6,551 nucleotides of DNA from Planctomycetota bacterium (GTDB lineage: Bacteria > Planctomycetota > Phycisphaerae > UBA1845 > CAIVHJ01). The notes under the pieces were generated by a model. The model was not told where the DNA came from. It ran no database searches and saw nothing but the letters and a program-made list of their open reading frames with translations. This document shows positions 1 to 6,012 of this stretch, one piece after another (the stretch's first letter is position 1; each line of letters opens with the position of its first letter). Where the stretch lies: positions 1-6,551 of the forward strand of contig JADFJZ010000084.1 of NCBI GenBank assembly GCA_022565195.1, written 5' to 3'. Position numbers and translations under genes: made by a program.

Positions 1-531
1 TACGACATGCTGCCCGGTTCTACTTCGACCCGCAAGCGCCGCAACCGCGAACGCATCGACGGCCGGACACAGGAAATCCAGCGGCTCATCGGCCGGTGCC
101 TGCGCAGTGTTATTGACATGTCGCTCCTCGGGCAGAACACGATCATGATCGACTGCGATGTGCTGCAAGCGGATGGAGGGACGCGAACGGCAAGCATCAC
201 GGGTGGATTCGTAGCGCTGTACGACGCGGTTCGGTTCGGAATCAAGAACAAGCTCATCGCAAAGAACGCAATCTTCGATCATGTTGCGGCGGTAAGTGTC
301 GGCGTCGTTGACGAGAAGGTATTGCTCGATCTCAACTACGAGGAGGATGTCGCGGCCGCCGTGGATTTCAACATCGCCATGACCGGCCGGGGCCGCTTCA
401 TCGAAATCCAGGGCACCGGCGAGGAAGCCACATTCACTCGCGATGAACTGGATAAAATGCTAAAATTCGGCGCGGCGGGCATCCGCGAACTGATCGGTGC
501 TCAGAAATCGGCGTTGAGGATTCGGAAATGA
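1..531 (+). CDS. rph: Ribonuclease PH, 3' part (5' end outside window)
   Basis: RNase PH is a phosphate-dependent 3'-5' exoribonuclease that trims the 3' ends of tRNA precursors and works as a hexameric ring. The frame is open from base 1 (Tyr-Asp-Met), so the 176 visible residues are the C-terminal part of a protein usually near 240 residues. Family motifs visible in order are LPGST followed by an Arg-rich stretch, GRTQEIQRLIGR, the phosphate-site region DCDVLQADGGTRTASITG, LDLNYEEDVAA near the middle, and a C-terminal block with FIEIQGTGEEATF. The Met at base 7 is internal and not the start. The stop overlaps the start of the next gene by ATGA (528-531), which points to translational coupling. 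Identification is by motif recognition and is secure. The missing N-terminus is only a window effect. Confidence 0.96.
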   Translation, partial: YDMLPGSTSTRKRRNRERIDGRTQEIQRLIGRCLRSVIDMSLLGQNTIMIDCDVLQADGGTRTASITGGFVALYDAVRFGIKNKLIAKNAIFDHVAAVSVGVVDEKVLLDLNYEEDVAAAVDFNIAMTGRGRFIEIQGTGEEATFTRDELDKMLKFGAAGIRELIGAQKSALRIRK

Positions 532-1370
532 CCACGCAAGCGATGTGCAGGATACGTCTCCCCGCGGTGCTCTTGGCGCTTACGCTGGCGCCTGCGCTGG
601 TGCTTGCGCTTGGGGGATGCGAATCCGACGGCCGATCCAGCGGCGGCTTCCGGGGCTTTGCTCGTCGCCAGACCGAAGAATGGACGATTTTATGCACAGA
701 GCTGACCGGCCCGTTCCATCGCGATAATTGCCGGGCCCTCGCTGATTCGCTCCGCGCCACCCCGGGCATCCGCCCCGGAGACGTCCGCTGCGACCACGAT
801 ACGACGAACGAATCCAGTCGGTTGTACTACAGCAAGTACCGGCGCACGCGCCATCCAAGAACGAACCGCCTGGATACGCCGAAGCGGTTGCGCAACGACA
901 TGTTCCTCATCTTCAATCTGGCCGATGATCAGAAACGCCGTATGTTCGGCAATGCCCGAGCCGTGCGCTACATTCAACCCGAGGGGCTCGCCCTGCGCCA
1001 GTGGGCGCTGACCAACGCACCGGGCATTTACTCGCTGCAGATCGCCGTGTTTTACCCCGAGGGCGATTTCACTGGATCGCGGAAGCTGGCAGGCCAGTTC
1101 GTCGCCGAGCTTCGAGGCGAAGGGCATGAAGCCTACTTTCACCACGAGGAAGTCATGTCCATGGTCACGATCGGTTCCTTCGACGAGTCGGCTGTCATCA
1201 CCAGGAAGGACGGCACCCTTCAACTCTCCGAAGAAGTCCTCCGTCTGCAGGCCGCCGATCCGCGATTCAAGTACAATTATCAGAACGGTCGTGTAATCAA
1301 CAAGAAGCTGGACGATACAAAGTACGGCAGCCCCTCGTTTCTGGTTCGCATTCCGCGCCGCTCGCCATGA
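528..1370 (+). CDS. Predicted lipoprotein with two SPOR-like segments, function unknown
   Basis: This 280-residue protein starts with a lipoprotein signal peptide: a few polar and basic residues, a hydrophobic core at about 11-28, and a lipobox ending LGGC with the lipidated Cys at residue 31. It is therefore probably membrane-anchored outside the cytoplasm. Two later segments resemble each other in layout. Residues about 52-104 begin with WTILC, and residues about 167-225 begin with YSLQIAVFYP and run through an Ala/Arg-rich helix to a GHEAYF and MVTIGSF strand. This beta-alpha-beta pattern resembles SPOR-type peptidoglycan-binding domains; that is inference from pattern, not a profile hit. 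The start overlaps the rph stop by four bases. A second in-frame Met at base 543 could serve instead and would leave the signal peptide intact. No specific function can be assigned. Confidence 0.85.
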   Translation: MTTQAMCRIRLPAVLLALTLAPALVLALGGCESDGRSSGGFRGFARRQTEEWTILCTELTGPFHRDNCRALADSLRATPGIRPGDVRCDHDTTNESSRLYYSKYRRTRHPRTNRLDTPKRLRNDMFLIFNLADDQKRRMFGNARAVRYIQPEGLALRQWALTNAPGIYSLQIAVFYPEGDFTGSRKLAGQFVAELRGEGHEAYFHHEEVMSMVTIGSFDESAVITRKDGTLQLSEEVLRLQAADPRFKYNYQNGRVINKKLDDTKYGSPSFLVRIPRRSP

Positions 1371-1383
1371 ATTCACGCTCCCA

Positions 1384-1989
1384 ATGTCGCGTCACTTGTT
1401 GCTCATCGCTACTTCAAACCCCGGCAAGCTGCGTGAGATCGAGGCCGTCTTCGCGGGTCTCCCGCTTCACTTCGAGGACCTGCGTCAATACCCGGATCTG
1501 CCCGCCGCCGTGGAAGATGCCGAGACCTTCATGGCCAATGCCGAGAAGAAGGCGCTGTATTACGCCGAGCAGACCGGCCTGCCGGCCCTGGCCGACGATT
1601 CAGGCCTGGAGGTGGACTCTCTCGGAGGCCGGCCCGGAATTCATTCCGCACGATTCGCAGGGCGCCACGGCGACGACCAGGCCAATAACGCCAAACTCAT
1701 CGAACTGCTCAGGAATGTCCCGCTCGATAAACGACGCGCCCGCTTCCGCTGCGCCATCGCCGTGGCCGACCACGGCGCCGTGCTGGCCCGCGCCGAGGGC
1801 ACTATCGAGGGCCTCATTATCGACGAGCCTCGCGGCGAGAACGGCTTCGGCTACGATCCTCACTTTCTAGTGCCGGACTTGGGTAAAACAACGGCGGAAC
1901 TGGCTCCGGAGCACAAGAATCGCATCAGCCATCGCGGCCAGGCGCTGCGCTCGATCCTCGACGCTCTGGGCCACATTTTCGCCCGATAA
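1384..1989 (+). CDS. rdgB: XTP/dITP pyrophosphatase (RdgB/HAM1 family)
   Basis: This enzyme hydrolyses non-canonical purine nucleotides (dITP, ITP, XTP) to monophosphates and pyrophosphate, keeping deaminated bases out of DNA and RNA. The 201-residue product has the usual family length (E. coli about 197). Visible signatures are the N-terminal nucleotide-binding loop ATSNPGK (residues 9-15), the catalytic ADDSGL block with Asp71/Asp72, the GRPGIHSARFAG segment (82-93), a GFGYDPHF motif, and a C-terminal KNRISHRGQAL block that contacts the base. The start at 1384 puts the first motif at the usual distance from the N-terminus. It lies 13 bases after the lipoprotein stop with no convincing Shine-Dalgarno sequence. 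rph and rdgB are often neighbours in bacteria, which fits. All key residues look intact. Confidence 0.96.
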   Translation: MSRHLLLIATSNPGKLREIEAVFAGLPLHFEDLRQYPDLPAAVEDAETFMANAEKKALYYAEQTGLPALADDSGLEVDSLGGRPGIHSARFAGRHGDDQANNAKLIELLRNVPLDKRRARFRCAIAVADHGAVLARAEGTIEGLIIDEPRGENGFGYDPHFLVPDLGKTTAELAPEHKNRISHRGQALRSILDALGHIFAR

Positions 1990-2016
1990 CCTCGACCTGC
2001 ACAGACCGGCGCGCGT

Positions 2017-2044
2017 TTGAGAAGCACACCAAAGTCGCTATAAT
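2017..2044 (+). promoter_or_regulatory. Sigma-70-type promoter of pdaD
   Basis: A -35 box TTGAGA (2017-2022, five of six consensus bases) and a perfect -10 box TATAAT (2039-2044) are separated by 16 bases. The expected start near 2051 gives a leader of about 50 bases before pdaD. It lies in the 110-base gap after rdgB, so the polyamine genes probably form their own transcription unit. Confidence 0.7.
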
Positions 2045-2085
2045 ACCGCCCTTCGCGTAAGCGGAGTGATCGAGACTCGGACCGG

Positions 2086-2091
2086 AAAGGA
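2086..2091 (+). promoter_or_regulatory. Ribosome binding site of pdaD
   Basis: AAAGGA lies 8 bases before the ATG at 2100 and supports that start over the in-frame Met four codons later. Confidence 0.65.
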
Positions 2092-2099
2092 ACGGAAAT

Positions 2100-2651
2100 A
2101 TGCCGGAAGTAATGCCGACGGGAATGTTCTTCACCAAGGGCGTAGGCAAGCACAAGCGCAACCTACAGTCCTTTGAGGAAGCGCTGCGCAAGGCCGGCAT
2201 CGCGCAGTTGAACCTCGTCCGCGTCAGCAGCATCTTCCCACCCGGTTGTCAGATCCTGACGCGCAGCCAGGGCCTGAAGCGGCTTCGGCCCGGCCAGATC
2301 GTCCACTGTGTGCTGGCCGAGGCCCGCACGGATGAGCCCAATCGACTCCAGTGCGCGGGCATTGGACTGGCGCTGCCGTCCGACAAGGATCAGTACGGAT
2401 ATATTTCCGAGCACCACGGCTTTGGCATGACTCAGAGAAAATGCGCGGACTATGTTGAGGATATGGCCGCCACGATGCTCGGCACGACGTTGGGCATCGA
2501 TATCGATATCGAAAAAGCCTGGGACGAACGGCGCGAATTGTACAAGAGCAGCAACTTGATCATTCGCACGCGGGCCAATGTGCAGACGGCGGAAGGCGAC
2601 AAGAACGGCCTATGGACCACCGTCGTCGCCGCAGCGGTCTTTGTGTATTAA
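2100..2651 (+). CDS. pdaD: Pyruvoyl-dependent arginine decarboxylase
   Basis: The enzyme decarboxylates arginine to agmatine, the first step of polyamine synthesis from arginine. It uses a self-made pyruvoyl group instead of pyridoxal phosphate. The 183-residue proenzyme carries the self-cleavage site as Ser43-Ser44 inside VRVSSIFPPG. Cleavage between them would leave a small beta chain and a larger alpha chain capped by pyruvate made from Ser44. Asn38 lies six residues before Ser44, matching the active-site Asn47/Ser53 spacing known for the Methanocaldococcus jannaschii enzyme. Glu104 in YISEHHG is the probable catalytic acid matching Glu109 there. The N-terminal PTGMFFTKGVGKH block is also typical. 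The family is best known from archaea and some bacterial groups. It has its own promoter and is followed after 122 bases by the DHS-family gene. Confidence 0.94.
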   Translation: MPEVMPTGMFFTKGVGKHKRNLQSFEEALRKAGIAQLNLVRVSSIFPPGCQILTRSQGLKRLRPGQIVHCVLAEARTDEPNRLQCAGIGLALPSDKDQYGYISEHHGFGMTQRKCADYVEDMAATMLGTTLGIDIDIEKAWDERRELYKSSNLIIRTRANVQTAEGDKNGLWTTVVAAAVFVY

Positions 2652-2667
2652 CAATGCGCCCACTCAG

Positions 2668-2723
2668 AGCCCCAAGCGCAAGCGCGGGGTCGAACCGGAG
2701 CCGCGGGCTTTTAGCCCGCGCGG
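2668..2723 (+). repeat. GC-rich intergenic palindromic element, repeat-like
   Basis: The gap between pdaD and the DHS-family gene holds a near-palindromic CCCCAAGCGC...GCGGGG segment (2670-2689). It is followed by a perfect 8-bp hairpin, CGCGGGCT (2702-2709) with AGCCCGCG (2713-2720) around a TTT loop. Short elements of this look recur between genes in planctomycete genomes, from memory. A related palindrome sits upstream of thiS in this window. It could act as a repeat, an RNA-stability hairpin or a weak attenuator. No T-run follows, so it is not a standard terminator. Confidence 0.5.
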
Positions 2724-2756
2724 ACCAACGAACTCCAACTGTCATCCGGAACACGC

Positions 2757-2762
2757 AAAGGA
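2757..2762 (+). promoter_or_regulatory. Ribosome binding site of the DHS-family gene
   Basis: AAAGGA lies 11 bases before the ATG at 2774. It decides that start over a Met at 2612 in the same frame, which would overlap pdaD by 40 bases and run through the palindromic element. Confidence 0.55.
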
Positions 2763-2773
2763 CATCCGCAAAA

Positions 2774-3922
2774 ATGCCGTGCCCTTCCAACAAAACGAAG
2801 ACTGCCGACGCACAACAATGGATGCAGGGCGCATCGATCGAACCGCTCGAACTGCGCGGCAACGAGAACATCGTTGATTTGATCGATAACGTCTACGCCC
2901 GCAGCGGCTTCAACGGCCGGCGGCTGGCAGAGGCGTGCGAACTCTATTCACGGATGCTCCAAGGCAACACGACCGTCGGCCTGACCCTGGCCGGCGCCAT
3001 GACACCGATCGGCATGAGCGGCGTGATCATTTCGCTCATCGAGGCAGGGTTCGTCGATTTCATCATTTCGACCGGCGCCAATCTCTACCACGACCTGCAC
3101 AGGCCTTACGACTGCCCGATGGTACAGGGCAGCCCCAATATCGACGACAACGCCCTCGCGGACGTAGGCATCGCGCGGATCTACGACGTGCTGATCGAAG
3201 ACGAAGACACGCTGATGGCCACCGACAAGTGCATTCTGGCGGCGCTTGAGGGGCTGGACACTTCGCAGCCGTTCTCGACGGCTGCGTTGCACTATGAACT
3301 GGGCCAGGCCGTCGCAAAGTCTGCCCCCCACCCGGAAAAATCCCTCGTCGTCGTCGCAGCCGAAAAGAACGTGCCGATTTACACGTCGTCGCCCGGCGAT
3401 TCGTCGATCGGTATGAACCTCATCGTACCGCACATGCTCGACAAGCCCGTGCCGCTCAACCCGCTGCTCGACGTCATCGAGACCGCAGCCATTGTCCGCT
3501 CCGCCGACAAGAACGGCGCCGTCATACTCGGCGGCGGATCGCCGAAGAACTTCTACCTACAGACCCAGCCGACGCTACACCAAATCCTGCGCGACCCAAG
3601 CAAGGGCGGGCACGATTACTTCATCCAGTTGACCGTCGATTCGCCGCACTGGGGCGGGCTCAGCGGCGCCACGCCGCAGGAAGCGCGAAGCTGGGGCAAA
3701 ATCAAAGATGCCGAGAAGGACAACGTCGTCGTGTACTCGTGTGCCTCGCTCACTTTCCCGCTGCTAGCACAGTATGTGCTCGTCCGCAACCAACCGCGGC
3801 AGCAAAAGGCGCTCTTTGCAAAGATGGACGACATGGTGTCTGACTTGTTCGCGTCGGCGCGGTCGAACCCTGTGTTCATGGATGAATACGCGCCTTACTA
3901 TCGTGCAGCGAGTAAGACGTAG
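2774..3922 (+). CDS. Deoxyhypusine synthase-family protein, likely polyamine-forming
   Basis: The 382-residue protein belongs to the NAD-dependent deoxyhypusine synthase (DHS) family. Family members transfer a 4-aminobutyl group from a polyamine to a lysine of eIF5A or, in plant homospermidine synthases, to putrescine. Visible blocks are GLTLAGAMTPIGMSG (69-83), ISTGANLYHDLH (98-109), the Gly-rich LGGGSPKNF around 253-260, and PQEARSWGK with Lys309 at the place of human catalytic Lys329 and Glu303 at human Glu323. By eye alignment, human His288, Asp313 and Asp316 are replaced by Asn259, Trp293 and Leu296. Bacteria lack eIF5A, and the gene lies between pdaD and speB. I infer a role in making a polyamine, perhaps homospermidine. 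The first 20 residues or so look poorly conserved. Family assignment is secure and substrate is not. Confidence 0.9.
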   Translation: MPCPSNKTKTADAQQWMQGASIEPLELRGNENIVDLIDNVYARSGFNGRRLAEACELYSRMLQGNTTVGLTLAGAMTPIGMSGVIISLIEAGFVDFIISTGANLYHDLHRPYDCPMVQGSPNIDDNALADVGIARIYDVLIEDEDTLMATDKCILAALEGLDTSQPFSTAALHYELGQAVAKSAPHPEKSLVVVAAEKNVPIYTSSPGDSSIGMNLIVPHMLDKPVPLNPLLDVIETAAIVRSADKNGAVILGGGSPKNFYLQTQPTLHQILRDPSKGGHDYFIQLTVDSPHWGGLSGATPQEARSWGKIKDAEKDNVVVYSCASLTFPLLAQYVLVRNQPRQQKALFAKMDDMVSDLFASARSNPVFMDEYAPYYRAASKT

Positions 3923-4003
3923 GAACGGACGGCCCCCAAGAGGACGCGGGATTGGGCACTACTCGAATTGCCAACGCGTCGCGAAGTATGAAAGTTATGA
4001 CTT

Positions 4004-4045
4004 CGGAAGATCTGCCAAACGGCAAGCCAACGGCAGGATCTTTCG
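4004..4045 (+). other. Strong stem-loop in the DHS-speB intergenic region
   Basis: Bases 4004-4016 pair with 4032-4045 to give 13 base pairs, one of them G-U, with a single bulged G at 4036 and a 15-base loop. The inner part can also refold as two small hairpins, TGCC-AAAC-GGCA (4013-4024) and GCC-AAC-GGC (4026-4034), under the outer AAGATC/GATCTT stem. No T-run follows, so a standard intrinsic terminator is unlikely. The rest of the 246-base gap holds no supported gene. It contains a 6-bp inverted repeat, CGAAGT/ACTTCG (3982-3987 and 4000-4005), that competes for the base of this stem. A structured speB leader or a transcript-end hairpin are both possible. Confidence 0.5.
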
Positions 4046-4157
4046 CATTGACTTCGTCGTTTAGCAGACGCCTCGTTTTGCATTGTGGGTCCAAATTCGA
4101 TCGCCCGTTCAAATCACCGCCGGGCTGAAGGCACACACGGGAACACATTCTCTGCTC

Positions 4158-4164
4158 AAGGAGG
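4158..4164 (+). promoter_or_regulatory. Ribosome binding site of speB
   Basis: A perfect AAGGAGG lies four bases before the ATG at 4169. It fixes the start there and rules out the in-frame ATG at 4085, whose extra 28 residues do not resemble the family. Confidence 0.8.
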
Positions 4165-4168
4165 CACC

Positions 4169-5041
4169 ATGGCGAGCGAGCCGGATCGATTCCTGGGATT
4201 GGAAGATAGCGAGTCCGAGTACGAACGGTCTCGGTTCGCCGTCTTGCCCATCCCGTACGACGCCACCGCCAGCTTTCTCGCCGGCACACGTCACGGCCCG
4301 CGCGCGATCATCACGGCATCGCAGCAAGTCGAGACCTACGACGAGGAACTGCGCGGCGAATTCATTTCCAGCGGCGTCGCGACCCTCGACCCCATGACGC
4401 CCAACGCCGAAGGGCCGGAGGCGATGCACCACGACATCTTCGAGGCCGCCGGCAAGATCGTCGCGGACGATAAGTTCCTGCTGACGCTCGGCGGGGAGCA
4501 CAGCATCACCTCGGGCCTCGTCCGCGCCGTCAAGTCGAAGCACGACGACCTCTCCGTGCTGCAAATCGACGCCCACGCCGATCTGCGCGAGTCGTATCAA
4601 GGCTCGAAGTACTCCCATGCTTCGGTCATGCGCCGGATTCACGACATGGGCGTGCCGTTCGTCGGTGTCGGCATTCGCAGCTATTCGAGCGAAGAAGCGA
4701 GCTTCATGGAAAAGTCAGGGATTCGCCCCGTTACTGCTTCGGATTGCCGATCATCCGGAGATTGGGTTGACCGTGCGGTGGATCGTCTGACTGAGCACGT
4801 GTACGTCACACTCGACATCGACGCCTTCGATCCCGCCTTTGCCCCCGGCACCGGCACGCCCGAGCCGGGCGGATTGGATTGGTACCAAGTCACGGCCCTC
4901 CTGCGGGCCGTCGCCGAGCGAAAGAACATCGTTGCGGCTGATCTCGTCGAGGTGATTCCCTTGCCCGGCCAAGTCATCACAGAATTCCTCGCCGCCAGAC
5001 TGGCATACAAGATCATCAGCTATACCCAGACTCGTCCCTGA
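4169..5041 (+). CDS. speB: Agmatinase (ureohydrolase family)
   Basis: Agmatinase hydrolyses agmatine to putrescine and urea using two manganese ions. The 290-residue protein has all six metal ligands of the arginase/agmatinase fold: His111 in GGEHSIT, Asp134, His136 and Asp138 in DAHADL, and Asp216 and Asp218 in DIDAFDP. The substrate loop GTGTPEPGG (227-235) and Glu261 near the C-terminus are also present. The segment after DAHADL contains YQGSKYSHASVMRR, a form seen in agmatinases of archaea and many non-enteric bacteria. With pdaD upstream, the expected route is arginine to agmatine to putrescine. An N1-substituted agmatine (for example aminopropylagmatine) is an alternative substrate, because some close relatives prefer it. 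The start is set by a perfect ribosome binding site. Family is certain and exact substrate is likely. Confidence 0.92.
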   Translation: MASEPDRFLGLEDSESEYERSRFAVLPIPYDATASFLAGTRHGPRAIITASQQVETYDEELRGEFISSGVATLDPMTPNAEGPEAMHHDIFEAAGKIVADDKFLLTLGGEHSITSGLVRAVKSKHDDLSVLQIDAHADLRESYQGSKYSHASVMRRIHDMGVPFVGVGIRSYSSEEASFMEKSGIRPVTASDCRSSGDWVDRAVDRLTEHVYVTLDIDAFDPAFAPGTGTPEPGGLDWYQVTALLRAVAERKNIVAADLVEVIPLPGQVITEFLAARLAYKIISYTQTRP

Positions 5042-5057
5042 TGCTACAATCAGCGCC

Positions 5058-5611
5058 ATGAGACCGCTGACACGGTGCCCGCAATGCAAGTACTCCTTGG
5101 AAGGCCTGCCCGCAGATCATCGCTGCCCCGAATGTGGCTTCGAGTACGACGCCGAAACTGCGATGTGGATAGGCCGCCTCGACCGGAAAGAGATTTTCGC
5201 ATATGTCGTCGTGAGTTGCTGGGTAATCTGGATCTTCCTCAGCCGCCTCTTCGGAACCCCGTTTCCCCACGCTCCGTCCTGCGTGTGGCTATGCTCCTCC
5301 TTGTCGGGGGAGCCGCATTGTTCGTGCTGTACCGCGTGCGCCAAATGTCGCGCGCCGGTGACACCGTCTGTACCACGCGGCAAGGCGTCTGGATCAAGAA
5401 AGGCCGGCGAGTTGAATTATATCCTTGGGCCGAAATCGAGGGCGTGTTTTGGAATTCGGCCAACAAGAGCGCCGGACTGGACATCAAGGGTCGAACCCGA
5501 CCTTTGTATATCTCGGGAGTGCTCCGGAGCCGAACGGTTTTCGAGGAGCTGAGGATGGCGATGCGCAGGCGCAAACAGGTTGCAGAGGAGGAATCGTGCT
5601 CGGGATCTTGA
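5058..5611 (+). pseudogene. Zinc-ribbon membrane protein with one frameshift
   Basis: The N-terminal half, read from ATG 5058, has a zinc ribbon with Cys7-x2-Cys10 and Cys23-x2-Cys26 around YSLEGLP, then a membrane segment at about 45-65. This N-terminus is common in planctomycete membrane proteins of unknown function. Near 5250-5290 the sensible protein moves to the -1 frame. There a second membrane segment (VAMLLLVGGAALFVLY), an RQGVWIKKGRRVELYPWAEI strand-rich domain resembling a PH-like fold, and a basic tail end at the TGA at 5609. One base is missing, perhaps from one of the two CCCC runs at 5257-5260 and 5265-5268. Restored, the protein would be about 184 residues. A true mutation and a sequencing error cannot be told apart. 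No standard slippery heptamer is seen. The end overlaps the next gene by 16 bases. Confidence 0.7.
5586..5591 (+). promoter_or_regulatory. Ribosome binding site of the small membrane protein gene
   Basis: AGGAGG lies four bases before the GTG at 5596, inside the end of the upstream gene, and decides that GTG as the start. Confidence 0.7.
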
Positions 5612-5883
5612 GTGTGTGGCTGGGATTGGCTTCGCTGGTGATGTCGCTGGTGATGGTGCTGTATCGGCCGGCGTTTCATGATGTGCTGCTTTTGATCGAG
5701 ATGTATTTCGCCTGTCCGATGTCGCTGATGTTCGGCGGACTCGTGCTGTGGGCCACGCGCCAGGAAAAGTCACAGAACGCCGCACCGCGTTTGCAAGCCA
5801 AAGTGGGCATTACGCTGGCCCTGGTGGCGGCTGCCGTGGTGTATTGCCTGGTTGCCTTTGCGGACCGCCTCGTGCCCGCTTGA
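5596..5883 (+). CDS. Small membrane protein, three predicted helices, function unknown
   Basis: Read from GTG 5596 behind a perfect AGGAGG, this gives a 95-residue protein with three hydrophobic stretches: about residues 2-23, about 37-54 (PMSLMFGGLVLWA), and about 71-91 (ITLALVAAAVVYCLVAF). A short charged loop (ATRQEKSQ) separates the last two. The frame is open further upstream to 5425, but that part is the shadow of the zinc-ribbon gene and lacks a membrane-protein composition. The 16-base overlap with the upstream gene suggests coupled translation and perhaps a shared membrane role. No family is recognised. Similar small multi-helix proteins beside zinc-ribbon proteins seem common in planctomycetes, which is recollection only. 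Confidence 0.7.
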   Translation: MLGILSVWLGLASLVMSLVMVLYRPAFHDVLLLIEMYFACPMSLMFGGLVLWATRQEKSQNAAPRLQAKVGITLALVAAAVVYCLVAFADRLVPA

Positions 5884-5908
5884 AGCGACCGGCGAACGTA
5901 TCTATAAT
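5880..5908 (+). promoter_or_regulatory. Sigma-70-type promoter of the thiS-thiG operon
   Basis: A perfect -10 box TATAAT (5903-5908) follows a -35 box TTGAAG (5880-5885, four of six) after 17 bases. Transcription would begin near 5915, leaving a leader of about 98 bases before thiS. The -35 box overlaps the stop codon of the small membrane protein gene. Confidence 0.6.
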
Positions 5909-5932
5909 CGTTCCATCGTTATAAACATCTCT

Positions 5933-5992
5933 GAAGCCCTGACTTTTCGAGGCTTCGCGCAGGCTGAAGCCTGCGGCTCCTTGGGCTTGGAG
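5933..5992 (+). promoter_or_regulatory. thiS leader with competing hairpins
   Basis: GGCTTC (5951-5956) can pair with GAAGCC upstream (5933-5938) or, extended by one base, with GAAGCCT downstream (5966-5972). The second pairing excludes a tight 7-bp hairpin, CGCAGGC (5958-5964) with GCCTGCG (5969-5975), closed by a TGAA loop. AAGCCC (5934-5939) can also pair with GGGCTT (5983-5988). This could be a switch-like leader or a palindromic repeat related to the element upstream of the DHS-family gene. The conserved TPP riboswitch motifs were looked for and not seen. Confidence 0.4.
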
Positions 5993-6012
5993 TTGATCGG
6001 CAAGAGTTTTCT

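Noticed and set aside
690..1376. Long open frame on the minus strand (228 codons)
   Set aside because: It is antisense to the lipoprotein gene, has no recognisable motif, and is a typical shadow frame in GC-rich DNA.
2612..2773. N-terminal extension of the DHS-family gene from an upstream Met
   Set aside because: It overlaps pdaD, runs through the palindromic element, has an Arg/Ser-rich low-quality composition, and a ribosome binding site sits before the ATG at 2774.
4048..4086. Promoter for speB with TTGACT as -35 box
   Set aside because: No acceptable -10 box occurs at 16-18 bases from it.
4085..4125. tRNA-like 3' end (GTTCAAATC near a CCGCC)
   Set aside because: No acceptor, D or anticodon arm can be paired upstream, so the resemblance to a T-loop is judged to be chance.
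4085..4168. N-terminal extension of speB
   Set aside because: The extra 28 residues do not resemble agmatinases and the perfect AAGGAGG fixes the start at 4169.
5255..5270. Programmed -1 ribosomal frameshift
   Set aside because: The direction fits, but no X-XXY-YYZ heptamer in the right phase and no clear downstream stimulator were found.
5915..6012. TPP riboswitch before thiS
   Set aside because: The conserved CUGAGA and ACCUGAUCUGGAUAAUGCC-type blocks are not present; only unrelated hairpins are seen.
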